Positions 7,680-15,507 of a stretch of DNA of 50,309 nucleotides are shown here, piece after piece. This stretch comes from an uncultured Bermanella sp. GTDB taxonomy: Bacteria > Pseudomonadota > Gammaproteobacteria > Pseudomonadales > Oceanobacteraceae. The translations under genes and the position numbers were made by a program. The stretch is taken from contig CAJXRF010000042.1 of assembly GCA_913058575.1 (NCBI GenBank), positions 1-50,309 on the forward strand, written 5' to 3'. The notes under the pieces were generated by a model. The model searched no databases. It was given only the letters and a program-made list of their open reading frames with translations, and had not been told where the DNA came from. Numbering within the stretch: the first letter of the stretch is position 1; each line of letters opens with the position of its first letter.

Positions 7680-8099
7680 TTAATGCTTGGGATTTACATC
7701 CTTATTTAATTGCGTCAGTTCATCTGCTTGCATGCAACTGCCTTGTTGCCAATTAATTTCAAGCTGTTTCTTAAACTCTTTAATTTCAGCTTTTTGCAGC
7801 GTCAGACGATTTAATAATTGCTCTACTTCTTCTAAGCGGGCATCTAAGTGCCCCAGTAGCTTTTCATGATCCAAGCCATTAGCGTTGGCCTTCTCCCCCA
7901 CTAACGAGTGAATATCCTCAAGGCTAAACCCCAGCCGCTGTGCGGTTTGAATACGAGACAAGACCTGCACACTTTCATCTGAATAAGTGCGGTAGCCGTT
8001 CATTCCTCTTTTAGGCTTGGGCAATAATCCCTTGGACTCGTAAAAGCGAATGGTATGGGCAGCAATGCCGGTTTGCTTGGCTAATTCTCCAATTCGCAT
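7680..8099 (-). CDS. MerR-family transcriptional regulator
   Basis: A 139-residue regulator with the MerR winged helix at the N-terminus (MRIGELAKQTGIAAHTIRFY, then GLLPKPKRGMNGYRTYSDE). A long dimerisation coiled coil spans about residues 75-115, and there is a short C-terminal effector region with only one cysteine (GSCM). A metal site of the MerR/CueR type is therefore unlikely and an organic or redox signal is more probable. GGGAG precedes the start. It is divergent from the Old Yellow Enzyme gene, whose promoter has the stretched 19-bp spacer and dyad typical of MerR control. Confidence 0.92.
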   Translation of the reverse strand: MRIGELAKQTGIAAHTIRFYESKGLLPKPKRGMNGYRTYSDESVQVLSRIQTAQRLGFSLEDIHSLVGEKANANGLDHEKLLGHLDARLEEVEQLLNRLTLQKAEIKEFKKQLEINWQQGSCMQADELTQLNKDVNPKH

Positions 8100-8127
8100 A
8101 AAACAACTCCCTATTAGAAATTAACTA

Positions 8128-8158
8128 TTGACCTTAAAGTTAACTTTAAGCTTATACT
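8128..8158 (+). promoter_or_regulatory. MerR-type promoter with 19-bp spacer and 18-bp perfect palindrome
   Basis: TTGACC (8128-8133) and TATACT (8153-8158) are separated by 19 bases rather than 17. The spacer is almost filled by the perfect palindrome CTTAAAGTTAACTTTAAG (8133-8150). This is the classical layout in which a MerR dimer twists the DNA to bring -35 and -10 into register. It faces the Old Yellow Enzyme gene. Confidence 0.85.
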
Positions 8159-8210
8159 TTTTTCACTTCCTACATCAACCAGTATTGTTATATCTACGAG
8201 GCATGTGAAC

Positions 8211-9449
8211 ATGAGTCAATCCATTTATTCTCCACTTACACTTCCCAATGGCATAGCACTGCCTAACCGTTTAGCAAAAGCGGCCATGGAAGAAAATATG
8301 GCCATCACAGGTCATTTACCGGGTGATGAAATGTTTAACTTATATGAGCAATGGGCAAATGGTGGGACAGGCTTATTAATCACCGGCAATGTCATGATAG
8401 ATCATCGCGCCATGACCGGCCCAGGAGGCATTGCCTTAGAGTTAAATACCCCCATTGGCCCTTTTAAAAAATGGGCGAGCGCTGCTCAGAAAAATGGCGG
8501 CCACATATGGATGCAAATTAATCACCCTGGACGACAAGTCTATGCAGCCTTGGGAGGAAAAGTTTTATCTCCTTCTGACGTGGCCTTAGACATGGGCAAA
8601 CACAGTAAATTATTTGGTCAGCCCACTCCCATGAGCGAACAGGAAATTCAAGATGTCATCGAGCGTTTTGCCATTACCGCCCAAAAAGCCGTAGAAGCTG
8701 GCTTTAACGGCGTTCAAATACACGCCGCCCATGGCTACTTGTTGTCACAGTTTTTATCGCCTTTATGTAACTTGCGAACCGATAATTGGGGCGGCAGTTT
8801 AAATAATCGCGCTCGCTTACTGGTAGAAGTGGTAAAAGCCGTTCAAGCAAGCGTGCCAAAAGAGACGACCATTGCGGTAAAACTCAATTCTGCTGATTTT
8901 CAACGGGGCGGATTTGACAGTGAAGATGCATTACAAGTCATTAAAATACTGGGAGATTTAAATATAGACCTAGTGGAAGTATCCGGTGGCAGTTATGAAA
9001 GTCCTGCCATGCAGGGCAGTACAAGCGACGGTCGCACTTTGGCCCGTGAAGCGTATTTTCTTAATTTTGCCAAAGACATGGCTAAACAAGCTACGATGCC
9101 CATCATGACCACCGGAGGCATTACCCGCTTAGCCATTGCGCAACAAGTGATAGATGAAGGAGTGCAAATGGTAGGTCTAGGGCGTGCCTTAGCCTTTAGC
9201 CCTTCCCTGCCTAATTTATGGAAAACAGACCCCACTACCCAAGCCACTCTTCCTAACATAACCTGGAAAAACAAAGCCATGGCAAGCGTTGCTACCATGG
9301 CCATTACAAAACGCCAGTTACAACGCATGGGAAAAGGCAAGCAACCTAAGGGCAACTCATGGGCTATTTTCTCTTTAGTGGCAGACCAAATACGTTTGAA
9401 AAAGCTCATAAAACAATACCGTAATCGATACGCAAGCGAGCAGGCTTAA
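8211..9449 (+). CDS. Old Yellow Enzyme-type NADH:flavin oxidoreductase
   Basis: The ATG at 8211 (412 residues) is preferred over GTG 8205 because GAGG lies nine bases upstream. It is an FMN-binding TIM barrel: PNRLAKAAMEE at the start, MQINHPGRQ at about 105, GVQIHAAHGYLLSQFLSP with the substrate-binding His pair at about 170, NRARLLVEVV, TTGGI and GLGRALAF phosphate-binding end. There is no C-terminal Fe-S/FAD extension as in 2,4-dienoyl-CoA reductase, so it is the short form. It reduces activated C=C bonds (enones, nitro compounds) using NAD(P)H. Induction by the divergent MerR protein fits a role in electrophile detoxification. The tail from about 350 is basic and not conserved. Confidence 0.92.
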   Translation: MSQSIYSPLTLPNGIALPNRLAKAAMEENMAITGHLPGDEMFNLYEQWANGGTGLLITGNVMIDHRAMTGPGGIALELNTPIGPFKKWASAAQKNGGHIWMQINHPGRQVYAALGGKVLSPSDVALDMGKHSKLFGQPTPMSEQEIQDVIERFAITAQKAVEAGFNGVQIHAAHGYLLSQFLSPLCNLRTDNWGGSLNNRARLLVEVVKAVQASVPKETTIAVKLNSADFQRGGFDSEDALQVIKILGDLNIDLVEVSGGSYESPAMQGSTSDGRTLAREAYFLNFAKDMAKQATMPIMTTGGITRLAIAQQVIDEGVQMVGLGRALAFSPSLPNLWKTDPTTQATLPNITWKNKAMASVATMAITKRQLQRMGKGKQPKGNSWAIFSLVADQIRLKKLIKQYRNRYASEQA

Positions 9450-9468
9450 TTAAAATGTTACCACCTTC

Positions 9469-9491
9469 CCGCTTATTGAATTAATAAGCGG
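9469..9491 (+). terminator. Hairpin after the Old Yellow Enzyme gene
   Basis: CCGCTTATT and AATAAGCGG form a perfect 9-bp stem with a 5-base loop, 20 bases after the stop. A mixed A/T tract follows instead of a clean T run, so termination may be partial. Confidence 0.55.
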
Positions 9492-9671
9492 CTCCTAAAA
9501 ATTTTTACATGGCCTAATCCCTGCAATCTTTAAAGAAATACACAAGGTAACAAACAGCACCTGAATTAATTGCTTGCCCCTTTAACTGCGATCACGCAGG
9601 AAAAACCATCAATTAATGCAGGAGCCTTAACGATTTACCTCATTATTTTCGACTAAGATTCGGATTTGGTT

Positions 9672-10370
9672 ATGAATAACAACGCACTGACAGCCATGAC
9701 GGCAGGCATGACTCGCATACACAATACCCCCATAACAGAAATACAAGGCACACCTGCGCCGCTTAAGCGGCCAACCCCTGCCGCTGCTGCTCCTTCTGTC
9801 ACGGTATCCTTAAGCTCTGATGTATTGGGGGAAAATTCAAAAGCACAGCAAATTACTGAAAAGTTCGAGCAAAGCATAGCGAGCATATACGGTGACAAAC
9901 AAGTTGAGCAAAGCACTCAAGAAACCACAACCAACGAAGCTCCCTCATTGTTAGAGATGGCTCCTTTAAGTCTTCCTACCAAGGCAGATGTAACGGCCTT
10001 TGAACAATTACTCAATGATGAACTGACTAAAACGGGTGTTGATACCAGCATAGCTATGAAACTTACCATCAACTCTGACGGCTCTGTGCAAGTGGATAAC
10101 GACCACCCTGATAAAGATAAAATTGAAGCTTTATTTAAAGAGAATTCAGATTTACAGCAGGGCTATGTGAAAACCGAAAACTACTTCACCCTGCAAAACC
10201 TGTATCAACTTCACCAACAATGGCAACAAAAATTAGAAGGAGGCACAAATGAACAAGCAGCTGGCGATTGGCTGGTGAATGCCAGTAACAGTAGAGTGGC
10301 CAATGCCCAGATAAATGTACAAAATGGCAAGGTATCCGGCCCATCTCAGGGAAATCAGCTGTATTCATAA
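9672..10370 (+). CDS. Hypothetical protein, low-complexity N-terminus
   Basis: A 232-residue protein that I do not recognise. The ATG at 9672 is chosen over an upstream TTG at 9666. There is no signal peptide or membrane helix. Residues 1-50 are rich in Ala, Pro and Thr and probably disordered. A helical stretch (about 55-80) leads to an acidic region. Residues 110-210 look folded, with MKLTINSDGSVQVDNDHPDK resembling a small beta motif before helices (LFKENSDLQQGYVKT). The tail is polar. It stands alone between hairpins. The general build (disordered head, VSLSSDVLG segment) resembles small surface or flagellum-associated proteins of marine gammaproteobacteria, but no function can be assigned. 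Confidence 0.75.
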   Translation: MNNNALTAMTAGMTRIHNTPITEIQGTPAPLKRPTPAAAAPSVTVSLSSDVLGENSKAQQITEKFEQSIASIYGDKQVEQSTQETTTNEAPSLLEMAPLSLPTKADVTAFEQLLNDELTKTGVDTSIAMKLTINSDGSVQVDNDHPDKDKIEALFKENSDLQQGYVKTENYFTLQNLYQLHQQWQQKLEGGTNEQAAGDWLVNASNSRVANAQINVQNGKVSGPSQGNQLYS

Positions 10371-10507
10371 TTTCAGCTGTGGCTTAAAACTTTTAATTCA
10401 TCCACTTGAAAGCGACCAGACACACTAAATTTGTCGCTTGATATTTGTTCAAATCACGCCACATGCGTATACTGGCGCCATTTAAAATCTACTCGAATGG
10501 AGTTTTT

Positions 10508-10879
10508 ATGGTGATTGTTAGAGCAATATTAGGTGCACTGATCTTATTTTTTGATTGGGTATTCACTCCTAAAGGCGTCAAGCGCGAAGCCGATGCCCAG
10601 AACAAAGTGAATGAACAAACTGCTGCTTTAGCGCTGTATCAATACAAAGCCTGCCCTTTTTGCGTGAAAGTACGTCGTTCTATGAAGCGTCAGTCACTGG
10701 ATATTGAAACCCGTGATGCCAAGCGCAGCGATGCAAGCCGCGAAGAACTTTTACAAGGCGGTGGCAAGCTTAAAGTCCCTTGCTTACGCATTGAAGACAA
10801 AGGCGAAGTGCGCTGGATGTACGAGTCAAAAGAGATCATCAATTATCTTGAAAATCGCTTTACAGCTAACGCTGCCTAA
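10508..10879 (+). CDS. Membrane-anchored glutaredoxin
   Basis: The ATG at 10508 (123 residues) has GGAG five bases upstream; an in-frame extension to 10445 lacks one. Residues 2-17 (VIVRAILGALILFFDW) form a single hydrophobic helix, followed by a basic/charged linker. The glutaredoxin domain starts at about residue 42, with ACPFCVKVRR (dithiol CPFC), VPCLRIE and YESKEIINYL. The N-in helix followed by the basic KGVKREAD stretch suggests the domain faces the cytoplasm at the inner membrane. It is a paralogue of the soluble glutaredoxin at 6315-6602. A terminator follows. Confidence 0.92.
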   Translation: MVIVRAILGALILFFDWVFTPKGVKREADAQNKVNEQTAALALYQYKACPFCVKVRRSMKRQSLDIETRDAKRSDASREELLQGGGKLKVPCLRIEDKGEVRWMYESKEIINYLENRFTANAA

Positions 10880-10889
10880 TTCTCCCCCT

Positions 10890-10918
10890 ACAACTGCTCG
10901 CCTCTGAGCAGTTGTTTA
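10890..10918 (+). terminator. Terminator after the membrane glutaredoxin
   Basis: A 10-bp perfect stem (ACAACTGCTC with GAGCAGTTGT) and a 6-base loop start 11 bases beyond the stop. A short T-rich tail follows. Confidence 0.75.
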
Positions 10919-11334
10919 CCCCAAATCCCTACTGCTTTTAAAGCCCCACAAGTACACGTTTGCCTTGTTATTGTGAAGATTCCTAAATTGGTTTGTATCG
11001 CCAAATCTACTTGTCTCGTATCAACATACTTTTTTGGCTATAGCCCCCCGCTCTGACATTTGAAAGCCGTTTAAATATGTTTGTCGTGGACAAATACACC
11101 ATAAAAAAGCCTAAAAACCGTTAACTTATGTATTTTATTAGACATAGTGGTTGACTATCGCTCTAAGAGGTTTAGAATGCGACGCAGCTTGAAAGAACGT
11201 CTTATATTTATGCACACCATGCGGAGTTTTATGTTTATAATTCCTCGTCCTGTTTTTATAAGTAATAGCAAACCTTCCAGCGACACGACTTTTTATTAAG
11301 TCACACATTACTCTTAAATAAATAGGATACTATT
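10919..11334 (+). promoter_or_regulatory. Gene-free leader of the cold-shock gene with promoter at 11151-11178
   Basis: This stretch has no convincing gene. TTGACT (11151-11156) and TAGAAT (11173-11178), 16 bases apart, make a good sigma-70 promoter. Transcription from there would give an untranslated leader of about 150 bases before the cold-shock ATG, the length typical of cspA-type thermosensing leaders. Upstream (10919-11150) I see only a short TTTGTC-GTG-GACAAA dyad at 11080-11094. The RNA structure was not computed. Confidence 0.65.
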
Positions 11335-11541
11335 ATGTCTACTACTACTGGTACAGTTAAGTGGTTCAACGAAGCTAAAGGTTTCGGTTTCATCGAACAA
11401 GAAAACGGTCCTGACGTTTTCGCTCACTTCCGTGCTATCACTGGTACTGGCTTCAAAACTTTGACTGAAGGCCAAAAAGTACAGTTTACTGTTACTCAAG
11501 GTCAGAAAGGTCCTCAAGCTGAAGACATCACTCCTCTATAG
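11335..11541 (+). CDS. Cold-shock protein, CspA family
   Basis: A 68-residue cold-shock domain protein with intact RNP1-type motif KGFGFIEQ and RNP2-type DVFAHFRAI, preceded by [11 protein letters not shown]. It binds single-stranded RNA/DNA as an RNA chaperone. Its codon use is strongly biased (GAA, GGT, ACT, AAA), as in highly expressed genes and unlike its neighbours. It has its own promoter and long leader upstream and two hairpins downstream, so it is a single-gene unit. The family is certain. Whether it is cold-induced or constitutive depends on the leader. Confidence 0.97.
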   Translation: MSTTTGTVKWFNEAKGFGFIEQENGPDVFAHFRAITGTGFKTLTEGQKVQFTVTQGQKGPQAEDITPL

Positions 11542-11548
11542 TTGTTTT

Positions 11549-11572
11549 GATTTGCAATATTAATTGCAAATC
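11549..11572 (+). terminator. Hairpin just after the cold-shock gene
   Basis: GATTTGCAAT and ATTGCAAATC form a perfect 10-bp stem with a 4-base loop, 7 bases past the stop. It has no T run and could protect the 3' end or act with the stronger terminator downstream. Confidence 0.5.
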
Positions 11573-11622
11573 ATATTAACCAAGTCTTTTCAGTAAGATT
11601 TAGTTAAGCACTAAAGAGAAAG

Positions 11623-11660
11623 AAAAAGGGTAAAAATCGTTAAGATTTTACCCTTTTTTT
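11623..11660 (+). terminator. Strong intrinsic terminator of the cold-shock gene
   Basis: GGGTAAAA (11628-11635) pairs with TTTTACCC (11646-11653), extended by flanking A and T runs, and is followed by seven T. This is a classical rho-independent terminator. Confidence 0.9.
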
Positions 11661-11745
11661 ATGCCCGTTACTTTCCCACCTAATTTGCCATGTCCAATCC
11701 CCTTCCTATAGTTATAAGTATCCTTCACACTAAACTTACCCCCCT

Positions 11746-11937
11746 ATGAATCTGTTAGAAAACATCACCAGTCACTGCCCCTACTGCTCTGAACCCATAA
11801 CACTTCTGGTAGATCGCACCTTCAAGCAACAAAATTACACAGAGGATTGCCCAGTATGCTGCTGCCCTTTTATCATTGAGGTGAACATAGATGAAGAGCA
11901 CTACATTCATCTAACTACCCATCAAGAGAACAATTAA
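11746..11937 (+). CDS. CPXCG-motif cysteine-rich protein
   Basis: A 63-residue cytoplasmic protein with two Cys pairs: HCPYCSEPITLLVD near residue 11 and DCPVCCCPF at about 35. The spacing matches the CPXCG-motif family, a small zinc-ribbon-like protein common in gammaproteobacteria. The domain fills the whole protein. Six cysteines are present, one pair more than the four-Cys minimum, because of the CCC run. No Shine-Dalgarno is evident before the ATG. It is a single gene, upstream of an EamA transporter, and its biological role is not established for the family. Confidence 0.88.
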   Translation: MNLLENITSHCPYCSEPITLLVDRTFKQQNYTEDCPVCCCPFIIEVNIDEEHYIHLTTHQENN

Positions 11938-12011
11938 CTAAGGCGCCCAATTAAAACTCCCCAAGTCAGACTCAATTTATTACCATACACATTCTTTTTG
12001 GGAGCACCAAT

Positions 12012-12872
12012 ATGACCAGCGTGTTATGGATGATGGGAACATTGGCCTCGTTCTGCTTGATGGCCATATCGGTTCGAGAACTCAGCTCAGAGATCAATAC
12101 CTTTCAAATTTTATTTTTTCGAAGCGCTATTGGGTTGGTCATTATTTCTGTCATCATTCTGGCAAGCCAACGACGCCATCTTTTTAAAAGTCAGCGCTTA
12201 AAGCAGCATGCTTTACGAAATATTTTTCATTTTTCTGGCCAGTATGGTTGGTTCTTAGGTCTAGCCCTGCTTCCGCTGGCACAAGTATTTGCTTTAGAGT
12301 TCACCACACCGCTATGGACCATGCTCATAGCCGCCTGGGTGCTAAAGGAGAAAATCACTCGAAAAAAAATCATGGCCATACTCCTTGGTTTAACAGGGGT
12401 TTATATTATTGTTGCCCCTGGTAGCGAAATTTTTAATGCCATCTCTTTTATCGTACTCGGCGCAGCCATTTGTTATGCCATTGCTCACATTAGCACTAAA
12501 TCCCTTTCGCAAAGCGAACACCCCCTCACCATTCTTTTTTATATGTGCGCCATACAGCTGCCCATTGCAGGGTTACTAACTTTCAACAACTGGTACCTAC
12601 CCAACCCAATTCAATGGGCTTGGCTATTATTAGTTGGAATCACGGCACTAACCGCACATTACTGTATTGCCAAAGCCATGCATAACAGTGAAGTAAGTAC
12701 CGTGGTGACGCTTGATTTTTTAAGGCTGCCACTCATTGCAGCAGTAGGCGTAATGCTTTATTCGGAAAGTTTTAACATTTCTATCATTGTAGGAGCTGCA
12801 TTGATGTTGCTTGGCAACCTTATTAATACCTATCAAATAAAATACAAAATAAAATCACCATTAGGCACATGA
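12012..12872 (+). CDS. EamA-family (DMT) transporter
   Basis: A 286-residue integral membrane protein with about ten hydrophobic helices arranged as two EamA repeats (about residues 5-135 and 145-280). The first repeat ends with TTPLWTMLIAAWVLKEKIT and GLTGVYIIVAPG, typical of drug/metabolite transporters; the second ends in a hydrophobic helix plus a basic tail. Members export amino acids, nucleobases or other metabolites across the inner membrane; the substrate is unknown. GGGAG precedes the ATG. It is a lone gene. Confidence 0.9.
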   Translation: MTSVLWMMGTLASFCLMAISVRELSSEINTFQILFFRSAIGLVIISVIILASQRRHLFKSQRLKQHALRNIFHFSGQYGWFLGLALLPLAQVFALEFTTPLWTMLIAAWVLKEKITRKKIMAILLGLTGVYIIVAPGSEIFNAISFIVLGAAICYAIAHISTKSLSQSEHPLTILFYMCAIQLPIAGLLTFNNWYLPNPIQWAWLLLVGITALTAHYCIAKAMHNSEVSTVVTLDFLRLPLIAAVGVMLYSESFNISIIVGAALMLLGNLINTYQIKYKIKSPLGT

Positions 12873-13003
12873 ATAAGCCAACATAAGGCTTCGTTATACG
12901 TAAGAATCCAGTAAGAAATTGCACATGCTTTTTCACATCAGCCCTGCTATAAAAGAGAACACGTAATTCTACTTACCTAAAAATAAATACTTTAAGGCTC
13001 TTC

Positions 13004-13666
13004 ATGATTACCCTTCACCATTTAAATAACTCTCGATCGCAACGTATTTTATGGCTCTTAGAAGAATTAAAAACCCCCTACGAAGTCGCCTTTTATGAAA
13101 GAGATAAAGTGACAGTTTTAGCCCCTAAAGAACTTAAAAATATCCACGCGCTAGGTAAGTCACCCGTGATCACAGAAGGGGACGCTACCATGGCAGAGTC
13201 TGGTGCCATCATAGAATATTTAGTGCAAACCCATGGTAAAGAATTTTATCCCACCCCTGGCACTGAGCAACACAGACAGTACACTTATTGGATACACTAC
13301 GCTGAAGGTTCGTTAATGCCACAACTGTTGATTAAATTAATATTTGATAAAGTTAAAGACAGCCCCATGCCATTCTTTATCAAACCCATTGCTAAAATGA
13401 TCGCCAATAAAGTCATTAATTCTTACGCAGGCCCAAATATAAAAACCAATTTAGAATTCATAGAGCAGCACCTATCTAAAAATGAATGGTTTTGCGGTAA
13501 AAATATAAGCGGCGCTGATTTTCAAATGAGCTTCCCGCTTGAGGCATTAGTGGCACGAGAAGGCGCCAACCACCTCCCTAACATCACAAAGTTTGTTAAA
13601 AAGTTTCAAGCCCGCCCCGCCTACCAGAAAGCACTTGAAGTGGGTGGCGAATACGACTACGCCTAA
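13004..13666 (+). CDS. Glutathione S-transferase family protein
   Basis: A 220-residue two-domain GST. The thioredoxin-fold N-terminus begins ITLHHLNNSRSQRILWLLEE, with the catalytic-type Ser/Arg next to the first helix. GKSPVI contains the cis-Pro and ESGAIIEYL the glutathione-binding acidic-Ser pair (about residues 66-75). The helical C-terminal domain spans about 90-215, with GADFQMSFPLE as the N-capping box. It conjugates or reduces substrates with GSH in the cytoplasm. AAGG lies upstream of the ATG. A long hairpin follows and the gene appears monocistronic. Confidence 0.92.
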   Translation: MITLHHLNNSRSQRILWLLEELKTPYEVAFYERDKVTVLAPKELKNIHALGKSPVITEGDATMAESGAIIEYLVQTHGKEFYPTPGTEQHRQYTYWIHYAEGSLMPQLLIKLIFDKVKDSPMPFFIKPIAKMIANKVINSYAGPNIKTNLEFIEQHLSKNEWFCGKNISGADFQMSFPLEALVAREGANHLPNITKFVKKFQARPAYQKALEVGGEYDYA

Positions 13667-13691
13667 CAATATCCGTTGATTTATAAGTAAA

Positions 13692-13733
13692 GAAATTGAA
13701 AGCTACAAATTTTTAACTTTAGCTTTCAATTTC
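13692..13733 (+). terminator. Hairpin after the GST gene
   Basis: A perfect 14-bp stem (GAAATTGAAAGCTA at 13692-13705 with its complement at 13720-13733) with a 14-base AT-rich loop. There is no T run after it, but the stem is long. Confidence 0.6.
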
Positions 13734-13798
13734 CAACAACTCTACGATAATTATGACAACACTCAGAATTTTCACCCCCCTCACATGAGGCCACGATT

Positions 13799-14335
13799 AT
13801 GCACCAAGCCGTTCTAGACTTTTGGTTTAAGGAAATCACCCCCGCCAAGTGGTGGAAGAAAGACCCTGAGTTTGATCAGCTAATATCAGAGCGCTTTGGA
13901 AAAATACACAGACAAGCCAACCAGGGTGAGTTATATGCCTGGCGCACGACCCCTGAAGGGCGACTAGCTGAAATCATTGTACTGGATCAATTCTCCCGAA
14001 ATATTTACCGTGACTCCCCCAAGGCATTTGCCAGCGATGCCTTAGCTTTGGTATTGGCCCAAGAAGCCATTACCCACAAAGCCGACCAACACCTAGCCAA
14101 GCACATGCTAAGCTTTCTATATATGCCGTTTATGCACAGTGAATCACTTGAAATTCACCAAGTGGCCACCTCGCTATTTAAAGAGGCAGACCTGACTGAT
14201 AACTACAATTTTGAGCTTAAGCATAAAGCCATCGTTGAGCAGTTTGGTCGATACCCACACCGAAATTCAGTACTGGGCCGAAGCTCTACCGCTGACGAAA
14301 TTGAATTTTTAAAACAGCCCGGATCAAGCTTTTAA
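13799..14335 (+). CDS. DUF924-family protein
   Basis: A 178-residue soluble, mostly helical protein. Family hallmarks are FWFKEITPAKWWKKDPEFD at the start, IIVLDQFSRNIYRDSPKAF (about residues 58-76), YMPFMHSE, and EQFGRYPHRNSVLGRSST near the end. The fold resembles TPR-like helical repeats, and the conserved Asp-Gln-Phe, Arg and His residues suggest a ligand site. No biochemical role is generally established. It is monocistronic and close to family length. GAGG precedes the ATG. Confidence 0.9.
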   Translation: MHQAVLDFWFKEITPAKWWKKDPEFDQLISERFGKIHRQANQGELYAWRTTPEGRLAEIIVLDQFSRNIYRDSPKAFASDALALVLAQEAITHKADQHLAKHMLSFLYMPFMHSESLEIHQVATSLFKEADLTDNYNFELKHKAIVEQFGRYPHRNSVLGRSSTADEIEFLKQPGSSF

Positions 14336-14373
14336 CCTACGCCAACTTCCTCCCTATCTAAACAAGCGCTTTT

Positions 14374-14400
14374 TAGTTACCCAAATGACGCGGGTAACTA
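14374..14400 (+). terminator. Hairpin after the DUF924 gene
   Basis: TAGTTACCC and GGGTAACTA make a perfect 9-bp stem with a 9-base loop. A short T-containing tail follows. Confidence 0.5.
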
Positions 14401-14466
14401 TACTTTGAAGCCAATGCACTAAGACCCGCACTACTTTAAACTGGGAAAAAGTCAGGGAAGCGTGTC

Positions 14467-15495
14467 ATGGTAAAGGCAATTGTATTTAGCATTTTATTAT
14501 TCGTTCTAAGCCCTGTGAATATTTGCCATGCACAACAAGATGACCTCATATACGGCAACCCGTGGAGAGCATTCCCTTTTGATAAAAAAGAATTTCACCT
14601 TACCCCCCAAAACCTAAAGAAAAAGTGGCCATACTTACACAGAGCATCCCACTATCCTTTTCCAGATGCCGCATACATCAATAAGGTACTCACGCAAAAC
14701 CCTGAACTTAAAAACGCCATCCCTCACTATCAATCACTTAGTAAAACGGCCAATATTCTACAAGAAGCATGGATAGCCTTTTTCAAGGGACAATTCCAAA
14801 AAGCCACCCAACTTGGCTATAGCCTTGGCCCACTTGGGTACTGCGTGGCATTTTACGCTCAATCTACCTACGCATCTCGGCTTGAAACCAACAAGCAAAA
14901 ACGTCACGCACTTTGGGAAGATGTATTGAAGCGGCACGAACAATCTAAGACCCTCACACAATACGATATCACCACTCAGTTTTTTGCATTCTTCTCCATG
15001 GCCAGGCTCAGTGAAGAATTAGCCATGCCCACTGTGGTAACAAGAGACTATCTAAATAAGATGCAACAAGCCCTAGCTGAAATGAATGCCAAAGACCCTG
15101 ATCATATTTTTATTTTGGCAGCACTAGGATCGATGGATGCAGGAATTGTTCGTAAATTAGGTAAGTTAATGGCAAGACTGGCCTTTGATGCCAACCACGA
15201 GTCCGTTGAAAGGTATTATCAGCAAGCGATTATCCAGCGTAAAAAGCTCCCCACAGTGCACATTGAATACGCTCAATCGCTACTGTATATGTACGGAAAG
15301 AAGAGACTGGATGACGCCATACAACACATGAGAACTGCCAGTGAAGTCCAACCTCAATATGCACTTGAGTCCATGAATATCTTTAAAGCCAAAAAACTAC
15401 TAAACGAACTCATGGTCATTAAAGAACACAATGGCTATGGCTTAAGAAAATACGTAAAACGCAATAACGCTTCAGAAAAGAATTATTATTTTTAA
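14467..15495 (+). CDS. Exported helical-repeat protein, function unknown
   Basis: A 342-residue protein with a Sec signal peptide (hydrophobic VFSILLFVLSPVNI, probable cleavage after CHA near residue 22), so it is periplasmic. GGGAAG precedes the ATG. The mature part is almost all alpha-helical. Segments such as VHIEYAQSLLYMYGKKRLDD and AIQHMRTASEVQPQYALES, toward the C-terminus, look like TPR repeats, and the N-terminal half may hold degenerate ones. No catalytic motif is visible. The tail KYVKRNN is basic. It ends 12 bases before the convergent c-di-GMP gene, leaving almost no room for a terminator. Confidence 0.75.
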   Translation: MVKAIVFSILLFVLSPVNICHAQQDDLIYGNPWRAFPFDKKEFHLTPQNLKKKWPYLHRASHYPFPDAAYINKVLTQNPELKNAIPHYQSLSKTANILQEAWIAFFKGQFQKATQLGYSLGPLGYCVAFYAQSTYASRLETNKQKRHALWEDVLKRHEQSKTLTQYDITTQFFAFFSMARLSEELAMPTVVTRDYLNKMQQALAEMNAKDPDHIFILAALGSMDAGIVRKLGKLMARLAFDANHESVERYYQQAIIQRKKLPTVHIEYAQSLLYMYGKKRLDDAIQHMRTASEVQPQYALESMNIFKAKKLLNELMVIKEHNGYGLRKYVKRNNASEKNYYF

Positions 15496-15507
15496 GCTGC
15501 CCTATCA

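Noticed and set aside
11080-11094. TTTGTC-GTG-GACAAA dyad as a cold-shock operator
   Set aside because: Only six base pairs, no partner copy, and upstream of the promoter; chance occurrence in AT-rich DNA is likely.
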